A stretch of 25,120 nt of DNA from Pseudomonadota bacterium (GCA_023423675.1 JAFAFD010000087.1:1-25120); one strand, 5' to 3'; positions 7,805 to 16,615 are shown, counted from the first letter of the stretch. Program-made: numbers and translations. The notes: a model not told the origin generated them from the sequence alone.

Positions 7805-8689
7805 TCAGCGCGCCGGGGCGAACTGCAGGCGGGTCCAGACCCCGTAATGATCCGACGCCCAGCGACCGCTGTCGTCAGGCTGGTCGAACAGGATCTTCGC
7901 TTCGCGCGCGACCATCCGGTCCTGCTGGTAGAAGATGTGGTCGATGCGCGAGGGCGCATGGTAGTAATGCTGGTTCAAGGTGCTGACGCCGGCCAGGTCG
8001 GTGTTCACGTGCACGCTGCCGTAGCTGTCGCCGTAGTGGCTGCGCAGCTCGCTCAGGTCGCCTGCATCCACCAGCGCGTTGAAGTCACCGGCGATCACCA
8101 CCGGCGCACCGGCCGAGGTTTCGGTGATGTAGCGCAGCAGGTCTTCCACTTGGCTGCGGCGGATGCCTTGGCCACGCTCGTCGCTGCGCTCGTTCAGATG
8201 CGTGGCATAGACATTCACCGGCTGCCCATCGACGTCGATGCGCAGGTGGGCCACGGTGCGGTAGTCATCCAGCGGCTGCAGCAGGTGCTCGCCGTGGGCC
8301 AGGATCGGGCGCCGGGTCAGCAGGGCGTTGCCATAGCGCTTGGGCGCACCCACCGGATCGGTGGAGACAAAGACGTACTTGTAGCCGAGCTGGCTGGCCA
8401 GCCACTGCGCCTGGTTGCGCACGTTGCGGCGCTGGATCACCTCCTGCAGGGCGATGGCATCGGGCTGCAGGCGCTTGAGCTCAGCGACGATCGTGCGCCG
8501 CCGGGTCGGCCAGTCCTCGCGGTCATGGTGCAGGTTGAAGGTCACCATGCCCATGCCGGGCGCGGCCGATACCTCCGCAACGGCAGGTTCACTCGACTGC
8601 TGCGCCATAACCAACCCCGGCAACGCCAATGCGATTGCCAGCCCCAGGGCGCGCAGTGCCACGCGCGCCCTCCCCTGCTTCAACGCCAT
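7805..8689 (-). CDS. Secreted endonuclease/exonuclease/phosphatase (EEP) family enzyme
   Basis: The 294-residue protein has an N-terminal signal peptide (hydrophobic 11-28, likely cleavage after VMA) and one EEP (DNase I-like) domain. Family motifs are all present: N52 (TFNLHH), Q82/E83 (ALQEV), H164 (YATHLNER), GDFN at 201-204, RIDHIF at 248-253 and the terminal SDH at 279-281. The family cleaves phosphodiesters or phosphomonoesters in nucleic acids, inositol phosphates or lipids with Mg2+. The substrate here is unknown. It is the last gene of the carbohydrate operon, its ATG lying 2 bases after the stop of the large glycosidase-like gene, so co-expression is likely. The open frame extends upstream, but MALKQ at 8689 directly precedes the signal peptide. 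Confidence 0.88.
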   Translation of the reverse strand: MALKQGRARVALRALGLAIALALPGLVMAQQSSEPAVAEVSAAPGMGMVTFNLHHDREDWPTRRRTIVAELKRLQPDAIALQEVIQRRNVRNQAQWLASQLGYKYVFVSTDPVGAPKRYGNALLTRRPILAHGEHLLQPLDDYRTVAHLRIDVDGQPVNVYATHLNERSDERGQGIRRSQVEDLLRYITETSAGAPVVIAGDFNALVDAGDLSELRSHYGDSYGSVHVNTDLAGVSTLNQHYYHAPSRIDHIFYQQDRMVAREAKILFDQPDDSGRWASDHYGVWTRLQFAPAR

Positions 8690-8691
8690 GC

Positions 8692-11600
8692 TTACTGTCC
8701 CTTGCGTTCTGCGCGGCGCACCGCGCTTGGCACGTCGATCTCGATCCGCGCCGGCAGCTGGTGCACGCGCAGTTCGCGGTTGCTCCATTCGGCCGGCTCG
8801 CCATTGATGGTGGCCGCACCCGGTTCGCCGCTGTACGGCCACGGCAGCACCACGCCACCCGGCGGCGGCACCAGGCCCGGCTGCAGGTCCAGCACCAGCT
8901 GCTTGTCACTGCGCTGCAGGCGGTAATTCAGCTGGCCCTGCGGCGTGCGCAGGCCCTGTACCGCGATGCCATCCCCCTGGAACCAGGCGGTGGGAATGCC
9001 GGCGGCCAGCACCAGCGCCTCATCGGCGTCACGGTTGTAGGCGAACATGTCCAGCGCCGAGCGGACGAAGTCGGACGCCACCCAGGCATGCGGCAGGTCA
9101 CCGACGAAGAACGGCTTGCGCGGCGTGCGCGAGACCACTTCGGCCCACTGGTTCCAGGCCTGCGGCGCACGATCCTTGAAGAAGAACTGGGTGGCCTGCC
9201 AGGCACGGTCGCGCCAGCCCAGGCGCACGAAGGCGGCCACGTTGCGCCACTCGTAAGGCGTGTAATCCTTCCATTCGCGCTTGCCATCGCGGCGCGCGAC
9301 GAACTCGGTCCAGTAGCGCTCGAAGGTCGCCTCCAGTGCTTCCTGCGGCAAGCGGCCCTGCTCGCCACCCGGCGCCAGTGCGATGGTGGTGGAGGTGGCA
9401 TCGAAATCACCCAGCTCGGCGGAACCGGGCAGGTAATCGATCCTGTGCTGCTGCATGGCAGACAGCAGCGAGGCCTGCAGGTCGTCGCGGAACTGGTCGC
9501 GCGACTCGCTGATCTGCATGGCTTCAAGCTTGCCCAGCTGGGCCGCCACCTGCGCGGCATCCTTGTAGCCGCGCAGCGCCCAGAAGTTGTCCCAGTACGA
9601 GTGCATCGGCTTGGCCGAATAGCCTTCGTGGCTGATCGAGGCCGGCATCATCCCGTAGAAGGCGGGATTGCGCGCGCGGTTCTCTTCGGTGCGCTCGCTG
9701 GCGCGCAGCTGCTCCATGTAGCTGTAGGCGCCCTGCACGTGCGGCCACATCAGCTCCAGGAAGGTGCCGTCGCCGGTATAACGCCAGTACTCGGCGATGT
9801 TGTAGATCAGCTCGCCGTGGCTGTCGTTCTCCGGCACCGGGTCGCTGCCGCGGGAATCGACGCAGCACGGCACCTTGCCGTTCTCGAACTGGAACGGCGC
9901 ATACCAGGTCACGTAATCGCGCACGGCATCGCTGCGGCCCATGCGCAGCAGGCCTTCGGAAATCATCGCGCCATCGCGGATCCAGCTTCGCGCATACGAA
10001 CGGGTGCCCGGCTGCAGGCGCGGGCCGACACGCGAGATCAGCATGTGCGCCACCGCGGTACGCAGGGTTTCCACCAGCGGCTGGCCCGCTGCCGGCACCT
10101 GCAGGCTGACCACGCCCAGCTTGTCGCGCCACATCGCCGCGACCTGCTGCTGCGCCTTGGCCACGTCCAGCGCCTGCGGCTTCCAGCCGCCGGTCTGCGG
10201 CAGCACCACGGCCACCTCGCGGCTCTGCCCGGGTTCGAGCTTGATCGTGTACAGCAGGGCGCCGGACGCCAGGCCCGTGGAATCCTTCACCGCCGTGGTC
10301 GCCGGGAACTTGCCCGAGGCCAGGTGCATCGCATCGAGCTTGCCATCGAACGTGGTGGCGAAGCGTGCGTCCGGGGCCTGCAGCGGGTAGATGCGCGGCT
10401 CGCCGTTCACCCGTACCAGCTGGTCGCCTACGTCCAGCGCTTCGATGCGGCTGAAGCCGCCGGTGGTGTTGAGGAACTGGGTCGGCGGGTTGACCTGCCA
10501 GGGGCGGATCGCCAGCGCCAGGGTGTATTCGTGGGCGACCTTGTCCGGGTTGCTCAGGCGGTAGCGGCCGATCAGCTGCGCGCGATCAGGCGTGCCCTGC
10601 ACGAAGCTGGTCACCGACAGGCCGGCCTTCTCATGCACCCAGTCGACCGTGGCGATGGGCAGGTAACGGTCCTGCAGCGACTGCGTGGCGGCCACGCTGG
10701 ACCAGTCCAGCAGCTTGCCGTCCAGGCGGATGAACGGCTCGATGCTGAAGCTGCCCTTGGCCGGCTCCAGCGCGCCATCCTCGCTGATGAGAGCCTGTTC
10801 CTGGCCGCCATCGAGGCCGAGCAGGGTCCAGTACGGCTGCTCGCCGACGTAGGCACGCGGCAGCGAACCGCGCGGCAGGTCTGCGGCCACCGAGGACAGG
10901 AAGGCATTGGGCGTGGCCGCGAACGCCAGCGGCTTCAGCGCGATATCGCGGATGCCGTAGCGCCAGTTCGGCCCGTCTTCCAGGTCGAAGCGCACATAGC
11001 GCGCATCGGTATCGGGCAGCGCCAGCCAGTCACGACCGCCACCGCCACCGGTGACCTCGCGCACGGTGCGCCAGTCACGGCCGTCCTCGGAGGTGCGCAC
11101 GACGTAACGGGTCGCCTCCAGGTCGGGCAGCCAGTCGATCACCGCACCGCCGATCTCGCGGCTCTTGTGCAGGTCCAGGCTGATGGTCTGCTGCTTGACC
11201 CCGCCGCTGACCCAGAACGTATCGCTCTTGCCGTCGATCATGCGGTCCTGCAGCGCGGTGGCCGTATCGGCGATCACCGACGGCATCAGCGCCGAGTCGT
11301 CCTGCGGCGGCAGGCCCTGCAGGGTCAGCTTGTCGAAGCACACGGTGCCGCGGCCACCGACCTTGCTGTAGATGGTGAACTCGACCGCGGCGCTGCGCGC
11401 CATCTCCTTTTCGGCCGACGGGCCCCAGGCCTTGTCGATCTGCCGGCGGCGGTATTCCACCGGCGTCCAGGCCTTGTTGAAGCTGTAGCCGGGGCGGTTG
11501 ACCCACCAGACGTTGTCGCCGCTGGCATCGATCAGCTTGAACTGCAGGTCGTTGCGCGGGGAATCACCGCGCAGCTGGAACCCGAACCGGTAATTGGCCG

Positions 11601-11859
11601 GGTACTCGATGTTCAGCGCGCGGCGGATGCCCACATAGCCGGAGACCTTGTGGAAGTCGTAATCCAGGCACAGCGCGCGGCCGCCGCCGGCGCCGCTGAC
11701 CGGCCGCAGCGAACCGCTGACCTGGTCGGACAGCACCAGCTTCCACGCGCTGATGTCGTCGAAGTCATCCAGCACCTTGGGCGCCGGCAGCGCCGGTGGT
11801 GCGGCGATCGCCAGGGAGGTCCACAACAGGCCCAATCCAACGGCGATCGCTCGCTTCAT
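8692..11859 (-). CDS. Large secreted glycosidase-like protein with discoidin (F5/8 type C) module
   Basis: The 1055-residue protein starts with a signal peptide (cleavage likely near AIAA at 19). A beta-sandwich-like region covers about 25-200 and contains Trp/aromatic-rich strands typical of carbohydrate-binding modules (NDLQFKLIDASGDNVWW). A discoidin/F5/8C-like module follows at about 205-310 (MIDGKSDTFW ... ARYVRFDLED). Next is a beta-rich linker domain, then a helical region (about 590-940) with SYARSWIRDGAMISEGL near 617-632 and DSHGELIYNIAEYW. These look like the (alpha/alpha)6-barrel catalytic domains of glucoamylase or debranching-type hydrolases. A C-terminal beta domain ends the protein. 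I cannot assign a GH family. Its ATG overlaps the permease stop (ATGA, 11856-11859), so a role in processing the imported glycan is likely. Confidence 0.85.
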   Translation of the reverse strand: MKRAIAVGLGLLWTSLAIAAPPALPAPKVLDDFDDISAWKLVLSDQVSGSLRPVSGAGGGRALCLDYDFHKVSGYVGIRRALNIEYPANYRFGFQLRGDSPRNDLQFKLIDASGDNVWWVNRPGYSFNKAWTPVEYRRRQIDKAWGPSAEKEMARSAAVEFTIYSKVGGRGTVCFDKLTLQGLPPQDDSALMPSVIADTATALQDRMIDGKSDTFWVSGGVKQQTISLDLHKSREIGGAVIDWLPDLEATRYVVRTSEDGRDWRTVREVTGGGGGRDWLALPDTDARYVRFDLEDGPNWRYGIRDIALKPLAFAATPNAFLSSVAADLPRGSLPRAYVGEQPYWTLLGLDGGQEQALISEDGALEPAKGSFSIEPFIRLDGKLLDWSSVAATQSLQDRYLPIATVDWVHEKAGLSVTSFVQGTPDRAQLIGRYRLSNPDKVAHEYTLALAIRPWQVNPPTQFLNTTGGFSRIEALDVGDQLVRVNGEPRIYPLQAPDARFATTFDGKLDAMHLASGKFPATTAVKDSTGLASGALLYTIKLEPGQSREVAVVLPQTGGWKPQALDVAKAQQQVAAMWRDKLGVVSLQVPAAGQPLVETLRTAVAHMLISRVGPRLQPGTRSYARSWIRDGAMISEGLLRMGRSDAVRDYVTWYAPFQFENGKVPCCVDSRGSDPVPENDSHGELIYNIAEYWRYTGDGTFLELMWPHVQGAYSYMEQLRASERTEENRARNPAFYGMMPASISHEGYSAKPMHSYWDNFWALRGYKDAAQVAAQLGKLEAMQISESRDQFRDDLQASLLSAMQQHRIDYLPGSAELGDFDATSTTIALAPGGEQGRLPQEALEATFERYWTEFVARRDGKREWKDYTPYEWRNVAAFVRLGWRDRAWQATQFFFKDRAPQAWNQWAEVVSRTPRKPFFVGDLPHAWVASDFVRSALDMFAYNRDADEALVLAAGIPTAWFQGDGIAVQGLRTPQGQLNYRLQRSDKQLVLDLQPGLVPPPGGVVLPWPYSGEPGAATINGEPAEWSNRELRVHQLPARIEIDVPSAVRRAERKGQ

Positions 11860-12692
11860 CCCTTGACGCTCCCCAGCAACAGACCTTGGATGTAGTACCG
11901 CTGCAGGACCAGGAACAGGGCCAGCACCGGAACCACGGTGACCACCGCGCCGGCCATCATCATTTCCACGTCCATGATGTGCTCGCGCGAGAGGGTGGCC
12001 AGCGCCACCGGCAAAGTGTAGTGCTCCTGGTCGGTCAAGACGATCAACGGCCACATGAAATCGTTCCACGCGCCCATGAACGTAAAGATCGCCAGGGTCA
12101 CCAGCACTGGCTTGAGCATCGGCAGCACGATCTGGAAGAAGATGCGCAGCTCCCCTGCCCCGTCGATGCGGGCCGCTTCCAGCAGCTCGTCCGGAATGGA
12201 ACGGGCGTACTGGCGCACCAGGAAGATGCCGAACACGCTGGCCAGCGCCGGCACGATCACGCCGCCGAAGCTGTTGACCAGGCCCAGCTGCTTCATCAGG
12301 AGGAACAGCGGCAGCATCGCCACCTGCGCCGGGATCACCAGCGCGGCCATCAGCACCTGGAACAGGCGCTCGCGGCCGACGAAGTTCAGCTTGGCGAAGG
12401 CATAGCCGGCCATGGTGTTGAGCAGCAGCGAACCGAAGGTGATCGCCACCGACACCAGCAGGCTGTTGGCGAAGTTGCCGCCCATGCCGGTGCGCGCGAA
12501 CAGCTCGGTGTAGTTGTGGGTGGTGACGTGCGAAGGCAGCAGCGGAGGCGGGAAATGGGTCGCCTCACCCTGCGGCATGAACGACACCGAGAGCATCCAC
12601 AACAGCGGTGCCAGGCTGACCAGGGCCAGCACCAGCAACGCGCCATTGATCATCCACGGGTGCCAGCGCGACTGGCCGATCTCACGACTCAT
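11856..12692 (-). CDS. Carbohydrate ABC transporter permease, MalG-like (CUT1)
   Basis: The 278-residue protein has about six transmembrane helices and the cytoplasmic EAA loop at about 172-191 (EAARIDGAGELRIFFQIVLP), where the ATPase docks. The conserved segment AWNDFMWPL near 208-216 is typical of MalG/CUT1 permeases. The start at 12692 overlaps the stop of the MalF-like gene (ATGA), and the stop overlaps the start of the large enzyme gene (ATGA). The open frame runs further upstream, but that part is the other permease read out of frame. It should pair with the MalF-like subunit to move oligosaccharides from periplasm to cytoplasm. Confidence 0.95.
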   Translation of the reverse strand: MSREIGQSRWHPWMINGALLVLALVSLAPLLWMLSVSFMPQGEATHFPPPLLPSHVTTHNYTELFARTGMGGNFANSLLVSVAITFGSLLLNTMAGYAFAKLNFVGRERLFQVLMAALVIPAQVAMLPLFLLMKQLGLVNSFGGVIVPALASVFGIFLVRQYARSIPDELLEAARIDGAGELRIFFQIVLPMLKPVLVTLAIFTFMGAWNDFMWPLIVLTDQEHYTLPVALATLSREHIMDVEMMMAGAVVTVVPVLALFLVLQRYYIQGLLLGSVKG

Positions 12693-13570
12693 ACCAACTG
12701 CCTCTTGCGGCCGAAACGCAGCATCACGGTGGTCACCGCCAGGATGATCAGGAACAGCAGGAACGCCACGGCAGAGGCGCGTCCCAGGTTCCACCACTTG
12801 AAGCCTTCCTCGAACATGAAATACAGCACGCTGACGGTGCTCTGCAGTGGGTCGCCGCGGGTCATGACGTACGGTTCGGCGAACAGCTGGAAGTAGCCGG
12901 ACACGGTAATGACACCGACCACCAGCAGCACCGGGCCGAGCATCGGCAGGGTGATGTGCAGGAACTGCTTCCAGCGCGAGGCGCCGTCGATGCGCGCGGC
13001 CTCGTACAGGTCATGCGGGATGGCCTGCAGGCCGGCCAGGAAGATCACCATGTTGTAGCCGAAGTTCTTCCACACGGCGAACAGCATGATGGTGGGCATC
13101 GCCCAGTTGGGGTCGCCCAGCCAGTCGATCGGGCTGATGCCGATGTGGCCCAGGCCGTAGTTCACCAGGCCATAGCTGGTATGGAACAGGTAGCGCCAGA
13201 TCACCGCCACCGCCACCAGCGTGGTCACCACCGGGGCGAACAGCGCGGTGCGGAACAGCGCCTTGAAGCGGGCGGCCGGCGCATTGAGCAGCATTGCCGC
13301 GCCCAGCGACACGCTGATCGACAGCGGGACGCCGATCACCACGAAATACGTGGTGTTCCATAGCGACTTCCAGAACATCGGCGTCTGCAGCAGGTCGATG
13401 TAGTTGCCCAGCCCGACGAAGCGCAGGTTGGCGCCGTCAGCCAGCGCGTACAGGTCGAAGTCGGTCACGCTCAGGGCGAGCGCCGAGGCGACCGGCAGGC
13501 CGAAGAACACGCCCAGCACGAGCAGCGAGGGGCCGGCGAAGATCCAGCCGGCGAGGGACGAACGTTTCAT
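12689..13570 (-). CDS. Carbohydrate ABC transporter permease, MalF-like (CUT1)
   Basis: The 293-residue protein has about six hydrophobic helices and an EAA loop at about 190-209 (EAARIDGASRWKQFLHITLP), which fits the UgpA/MalF subfamily of short CUT1 permeases. It lacks the large periplasmic P2 loop of E. coli MalF. Its ATG at 13570 overlaps the stop of the binding-protein gene (ATGA) and its stop overlaps the MalG-like start (ATGA). These overlaps show tight translational coupling of the importer subunits. Substrate specificity cannot be read from it. Confidence 0.95.
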   Translation of the reverse strand: MKRSSLAGWIFAGPSLLVLGVFFGLPVASALALSVTDFDLYALADGANLRFVGLGNYIDLLQTPMFWKSLWNTTYFVVIGVPLSISVSLGAAMLLNAPAARFKALFRTALFAPVVTTLVAVAVIWRYLFHTSYGLVNYGLGHIGISPIDWLGDPNWAMPTIMLFAVWKNFGYNMVIFLAGLQAIPHDLYEAARIDGASRWKQFLHITLPMLGPVLLVVGVITVSGYFQLFAEPYVMTRGDPLQSTVSVLYFMFEEGFKWWNLGRASAVAFLLFLIILAVTTVMLRFGRKRQLV

Positions 13571-14907
13571 TGCGGGCTCCCGGCCGCGACTGCACTGGTC
13601 GAGCCCGAAGGGGCATCGCTGCGCTGCAGGCGTTGTTGTTCATGCATCCAGCGGCGCTTGGCCAGCACCTTGTCCACGCGCTGGTCCAGCTCTTCCACGG
13701 CCTTGTCCTGCGGCATGCCGCCACGCACCACCTTTTCGGTGACGATGCGCATTTCCTGCACGATGCGCTCCCATTCGAGCACCTTCGGCGTCGGCTTGAC
13801 GCGCTCCAGCTGGTCACGGAACGCAGCGGCCAGCGGATCGTTGGCCAGCGACGGCGCGTTCCAGGTGCTGCGGCGCGGCGGCAGGTCACCGATGATGGAA
13901 TGGAAACGGGCCTGGATTTCCGGGCGCGACAGGAACTCGATCAGCTTCCACGACGCTTCCTTCTGCTGCGACTTGCGGAAGATCACCAGGCTGGTGCCAC
14001 CGGCGATGCCGGCGCCCGGACCGTCCGGGCCCGGCAGGGCGGCGGTGCCCCACTTCCCTTCCAGTTCCTTGGGCTGCAGCTTCTTGAACTCGCGGATGTT
14101 CCAGGGGCCGGAGATGTAGAACACGTTGAAGCCGCGGAAGAATTCATCCCAGACGTTGGAGATCTGCGTCTCGGACATCTTCGGCGCCCAGCCCTGCTCG
14201 AACATGTTGCCGTAGAAGGCCAGGGTGCGACGGAAGCCGGGGCTGGAGAAGTTGCCGCGGGTGTCGTCGTCGCGCAGCAGCGGATCGGGCTGCTGCAGGG
14301 CCAGTGACAACTGCTGCTCGAACTCGTTGATCGGCATCAGCACCGCGTAGCGGTTTGGCCCCTGCATCTTCTTGATCGCGGCCATCTGCTCGTCCCATTC
14401 CGCCCAGGTGCGCGGCGGATGGTCGAAGCCGGCCTGCGCCAGCAGGTCCTTGCGGTAGTAGATCAGGCGGGTATCGACGTACCACGGCACGCCCACCAGC
14501 TCGCCATGGATCACGTTGGTATCCCAGATGCCCTGGAAATAATCCTGCGGATCGACGACGGACGAGTGCTGCACGAACGGCTGCAGCGGGGTCAGTGCGT
14601 TGAGTTCGGCGAACTCGGGCACCCAGGTGTTGCCGAGCTGGCAGACATCGGGCAGGCCGTCGGCGGCGAACGCGGTCAGCAGTTTCTCGTGTGCGGCCGT
14701 CCAGGGAATGTTCTGCACATCCACCTTGATGCCGGGGTTCTCGGCCTCGAATTCGTGGATGAGTTCGCTGACCACTTCGGCCTCGCGGCCCATGGCCCAG
14801 AAGCGGACCGTGGTGGTGCCCTGCTCGGTGCGCGCGCAGCCGGCCATGGCCAGTGCGGCCATCGCAGGCAGGGCCCAGCGTCGCAGGCGGTCAATCCAGT
14901 CTTGCAC
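13567..14907 (-). CDS. Sugar ABC transporter substrate-binding lipoprotein (CUT1)
   Basis: The 446-residue protein has a lipoprotein signal ending MAGC (Cys24), then a type I extracellular solute-binding domain. The start of the mature domain (VRFWAMGREAEVVSELI) and the hinge region PDVCQLGNTWVPEFA are typical of oligosaccharide-binding proteins of the UgpB/MalE group. The last 40 residues are a charged tail. I chose GTG 14907 as start because it gives a normal signal peptide and follows the GH144 stop by 4 bases, with a purine-rich GGGGAAG upstream. The longer frame upstream lies inside the GH144 gene. It would capture glycan fragments in the periplasm and deliver them to the two permeases encoded next. 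Confidence 0.93.
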   Translation of the reverse strand: MQDWIDRLRRWALPAMAALAMAGCARTEQGTTTVRFWAMGREAEVVSELIHEFEAENPGIKVDVQNIPWTAAHEKLLTAFAADGLPDVCQLGNTWVPEFAELNALTPLQPFVQHSSVVDPQDYFQGIWDTNVIHGELVGVPWYVDTRLIYYRKDLLAQAGFDHPPRTWAEWDEQMAAIKKMQGPNRYAVLMPINEFEQQLSLALQQPDPLLRDDDTRGNFSSPGFRRTLAFYGNMFEQGWAPKMSETQISNVWDEFFRGFNVFYISGPWNIREFKKLQPKELEGKWGTAALPGPDGPGAGIAGGTSLVIFRKSQQKEASWKLIEFLSRPEIQARFHSIIGDLPPRRSTWNAPSLANDPLAAAFRDQLERVKPTPKVLEWERIVQEMRIVTEKVVRGGMPQDKAVEELDQRVDKVLAKRRWMHEQQRLQRSDAPSGSTSAVAAGSPQ

Positions 14908-14911
14908 CTTG

Positions 14912-16516
14912 TTACTTCCCCTGGCCCGTGTTGCGGTTGGCATTGTTCTTCTGTTCCTGCGCGGCAGCCGCGCGTGATTCTGCGATACCGACCGCACGTG
15001 CCGCCGCGGCCTTCTCATCCTTCTCCAGCACCAGCGGCTGGAACGACCCTTCCGGGGCCAGCCAGCCACCGCTGAAACCGGCCCGTTCCAGGCCCTTGCG
15101 GATGTACGGATTCTTCTTCATCACTTCCCAGACGAAGTCGTTGCGGTAGTTGGCGATCATCGTCAGGATCGGGCCCTGGTCGATGGCGATGTAATCGCTG
15201 GCCACCCAGCCGCGATCCGGCACCATGCGGCCGGTCTTGATCGGGATGTCGTAGTTGAAGCTCGGGTTGAACGAATCCAGGAAGCCGTAGCTGGAATAGA
15301 TGTAATCGCCGTAGCGCTTGTGCATCTCCAGCGTGGCCGGGATCACTTCCTCGGGCGCGAACACGATCGAGGAAATCGCCGCGGTCGGGGCGATGGTGCC
15401 GTCATCGAAGTTCTCGCGCAGGCCGGCGCCGCGCGAGGAGTAGTGGCGGAACTGGCGCTGCTCGCCGCGGTATTCCTGGGTGGTGTTCTGCGGGCCATCG
15501 CTGGCGGTCAGGCCCCACACGTTCTCGCCGTAGTCCTTCCACTGCATCGGGTTGGCAATGGCGTACTCGCGGTGCGCCAGGGCGGCCGAGCGGCTGTTGA
15601 GGAAGTAGGTGCTGCCACGCTCGCGCATGTACGCATCCTGGATGTCGCGGAAATCGATCCAGACGTGGCTGTACTGGTGGCCGAACAGCGGGCCGAAGGA
15701 CAGGTATTCCTGGCCCTGGTAGACACCCCAGTCGTTGTCGTAGGTACGCGTCCACACCGTCCACGCATCCGGGCTGACCGGGTGGCTGGGCGAGCCCAGG
15801 GCGAGGATGTAGACCATCATCGCCTCGTTGTAGCCCATCCAGTCGTGGTCGATGAAGCCGCTCTCGGGGAACCAGCCCATCGAGATCAGCGGCGCACGCT
15901 GCTGCAGCCACGGCCAGTCGACCTGCTTGTACAGCTGGTCGGCGATCTGCCGGATCTCCTTCTCGCGCGGGTCCTCGCCGTCGTAGTACGACTGGGCGAA
16001 CAGAACGCCCATCATCAGCAACGCGGTATCCACCGAGGAAAGCTCGACCCAGCTGTCGTAGCGGCGGCCTTCCTGCATGTCCAGGAAGTGGTAATAGAAG
16101 CCCTTGTAGCCGGCCTTGCCGGTGCGCTGCGGGCCCATCGGCACGTCGCGGAAGAACTTCAGCGTGGTCAGGGTACGGTCGATCGCCTGGTTGCGGCTGA
16201 CCCAGCCGTTCTCGATGCCGATCGGGTACGCGGTCAGGGCGAAGCCGACCGAGGCGATGCTGGCGAACGGACGCGACGGGTAGCGGTCCGGGGTCAGGCC
16301 GTTGAGTTCGTTGGTGGTGTCCCAGAAGAACTGGAACGTGCGGCGCTCGATGTCATCGAACAGCGGCGGCAGTTCCGGCTTCATCGGCCGCGGCGGTGCG
16401 TCGGCCTCCAGCAGGATCACCGGCGGCTTGGGCTTGGCAGGCTCCTGCTGGGCCGGTTTGCAGGCGGCGATGGCCAGGGTCATCGCAGCGGCGGTCAACA
16501 GGTGGCGTGCCTGCAT
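14912..16516 (-). CDS. GH144/glycoamylase-family lipoprotein, candidate endo-beta-1,2-glucanase
   Basis: The 534-residue protein has a lipoprotein signal (IAAC, Cys19), a Pro/Lys-rich linker, and a single (alpha/alpha)6-type domain from about residue 45 to 500. Typical features are RRTFQFFWDTTNELNGL, PSRPFASIASVGFALTAYPIG, the acidic block HDWMGYNEAMM, and GLTASDGP. This pattern fits the 'Glycoamylase' family (PF10091), whose characterised bacterial member defines GH144 as an endo-beta-1,2-glucanase. The assignment rests on remembered family patterns, so other beta-glucan linkages remain possible. A strong Shine-Dalgarno GGAGGA (16525-16530) lies 8 bases before the ATG. It is first in the second transcription unit, with a LacI-type operator 54 bases upstream, and is followed at once by the binding-protein gene. 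Confidence 0.8.
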   Translation of the reverse strand: MQARHLLTAAAMTLAIAACKPAQQEPAKPKPPVILLEADAPPRPMKPELPPLFDDIERRTFQFFWDTTNELNGLTPDRYPSRPFASIASVGFALTAYPIGIENGWVSRNQAIDRTLTTLKFFRDVPMGPQRTGKAGYKGFYYHFLDMQEGRRYDSWVELSSVDTALLMMGVLFAQSYYDGEDPREKEIRQIADQLYKQVDWPWLQQRAPLISMGWFPESGFIDHDWMGYNEAMMVYILALGSPSHPVSPDAWTVWTRTYDNDWGVYQGQEYLSFGPLFGHQYSHVWIDFRDIQDAYMRERGSTYFLNSRSAALAHREYAIANPMQWKDYGENVWGLTASDGPQNTTQEYRGEQRQFRHYSSRGAGLRENFDDGTIAPTAAISSIVFAPEEVIPATLEMHKRYGDYIYSSYGFLDSFNPSFNYDIPIKTGRMVPDRGWVASDYIAIDQGPILTMIANYRNDFVWEVMKKNPYIRKGLERAGFSGGWLAPEGSFQPLVLEKDEKAAAARAVGIAESRAAAAQEQKNNANRNTGQGK

Positions 16517-16569
16517 GGCGCGGTTCCTCCGGAGAGCTGATCGATGGGAAAGCATAACGTCCAATGGCC

Positions 16570-16583
16570 TGAAATCGTTTACA
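16570..16583 (-). promoter_or_regulatory. LacI-family operator upstream of the GH144 gene
   Basis: Read on the minus strand the site is TGTAAACGATTTCA, a 14-bp palindrome with the central CG and the TGnAAnCGnTTnCA pattern bound by many LacI/GalR regulators. It lies between the receptor terminator and the GH144 start, where a promoter is expected. TATGCT downstream of it could be a -10 element, but I see no convincing -35. Confidence 0.7.
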
Positions 16584-16594
16584 AACCGAACTCT

Positions 16595-16615
16595 TAAAAA
16601 ACCACGAAACGTGGT
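16595..16615 (-). terminator. Intrinsic terminator of the lacI-receptor unit
   Basis: On the minus strand, stem ACCACG/CGTGGT with a TTT loop is followed by a run of six Ts. It ends the transcript of the TonB-dependent receptor and separates it from the GH144 promoter and operator immediately downstream. Confidence 0.85.

Noticed and set aside
8629..11895. A 1088-codon plus-strand open frame over the large hydrolase gene
   Set aside because: It is antisense to a gene with signal peptide, domains and coupled junctions. The translation is Gln/Arg/His/Gly rich without recognisable motifs, a GC-bias shadow.
16601..16615. ACCACGAAACGTGGT as an operator
   Set aside because: The palindrome with adjacent A/T run on the minus-strand transcript is explained as an intrinsic terminator. 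It lacks the LacI TGnAAnCG pattern.
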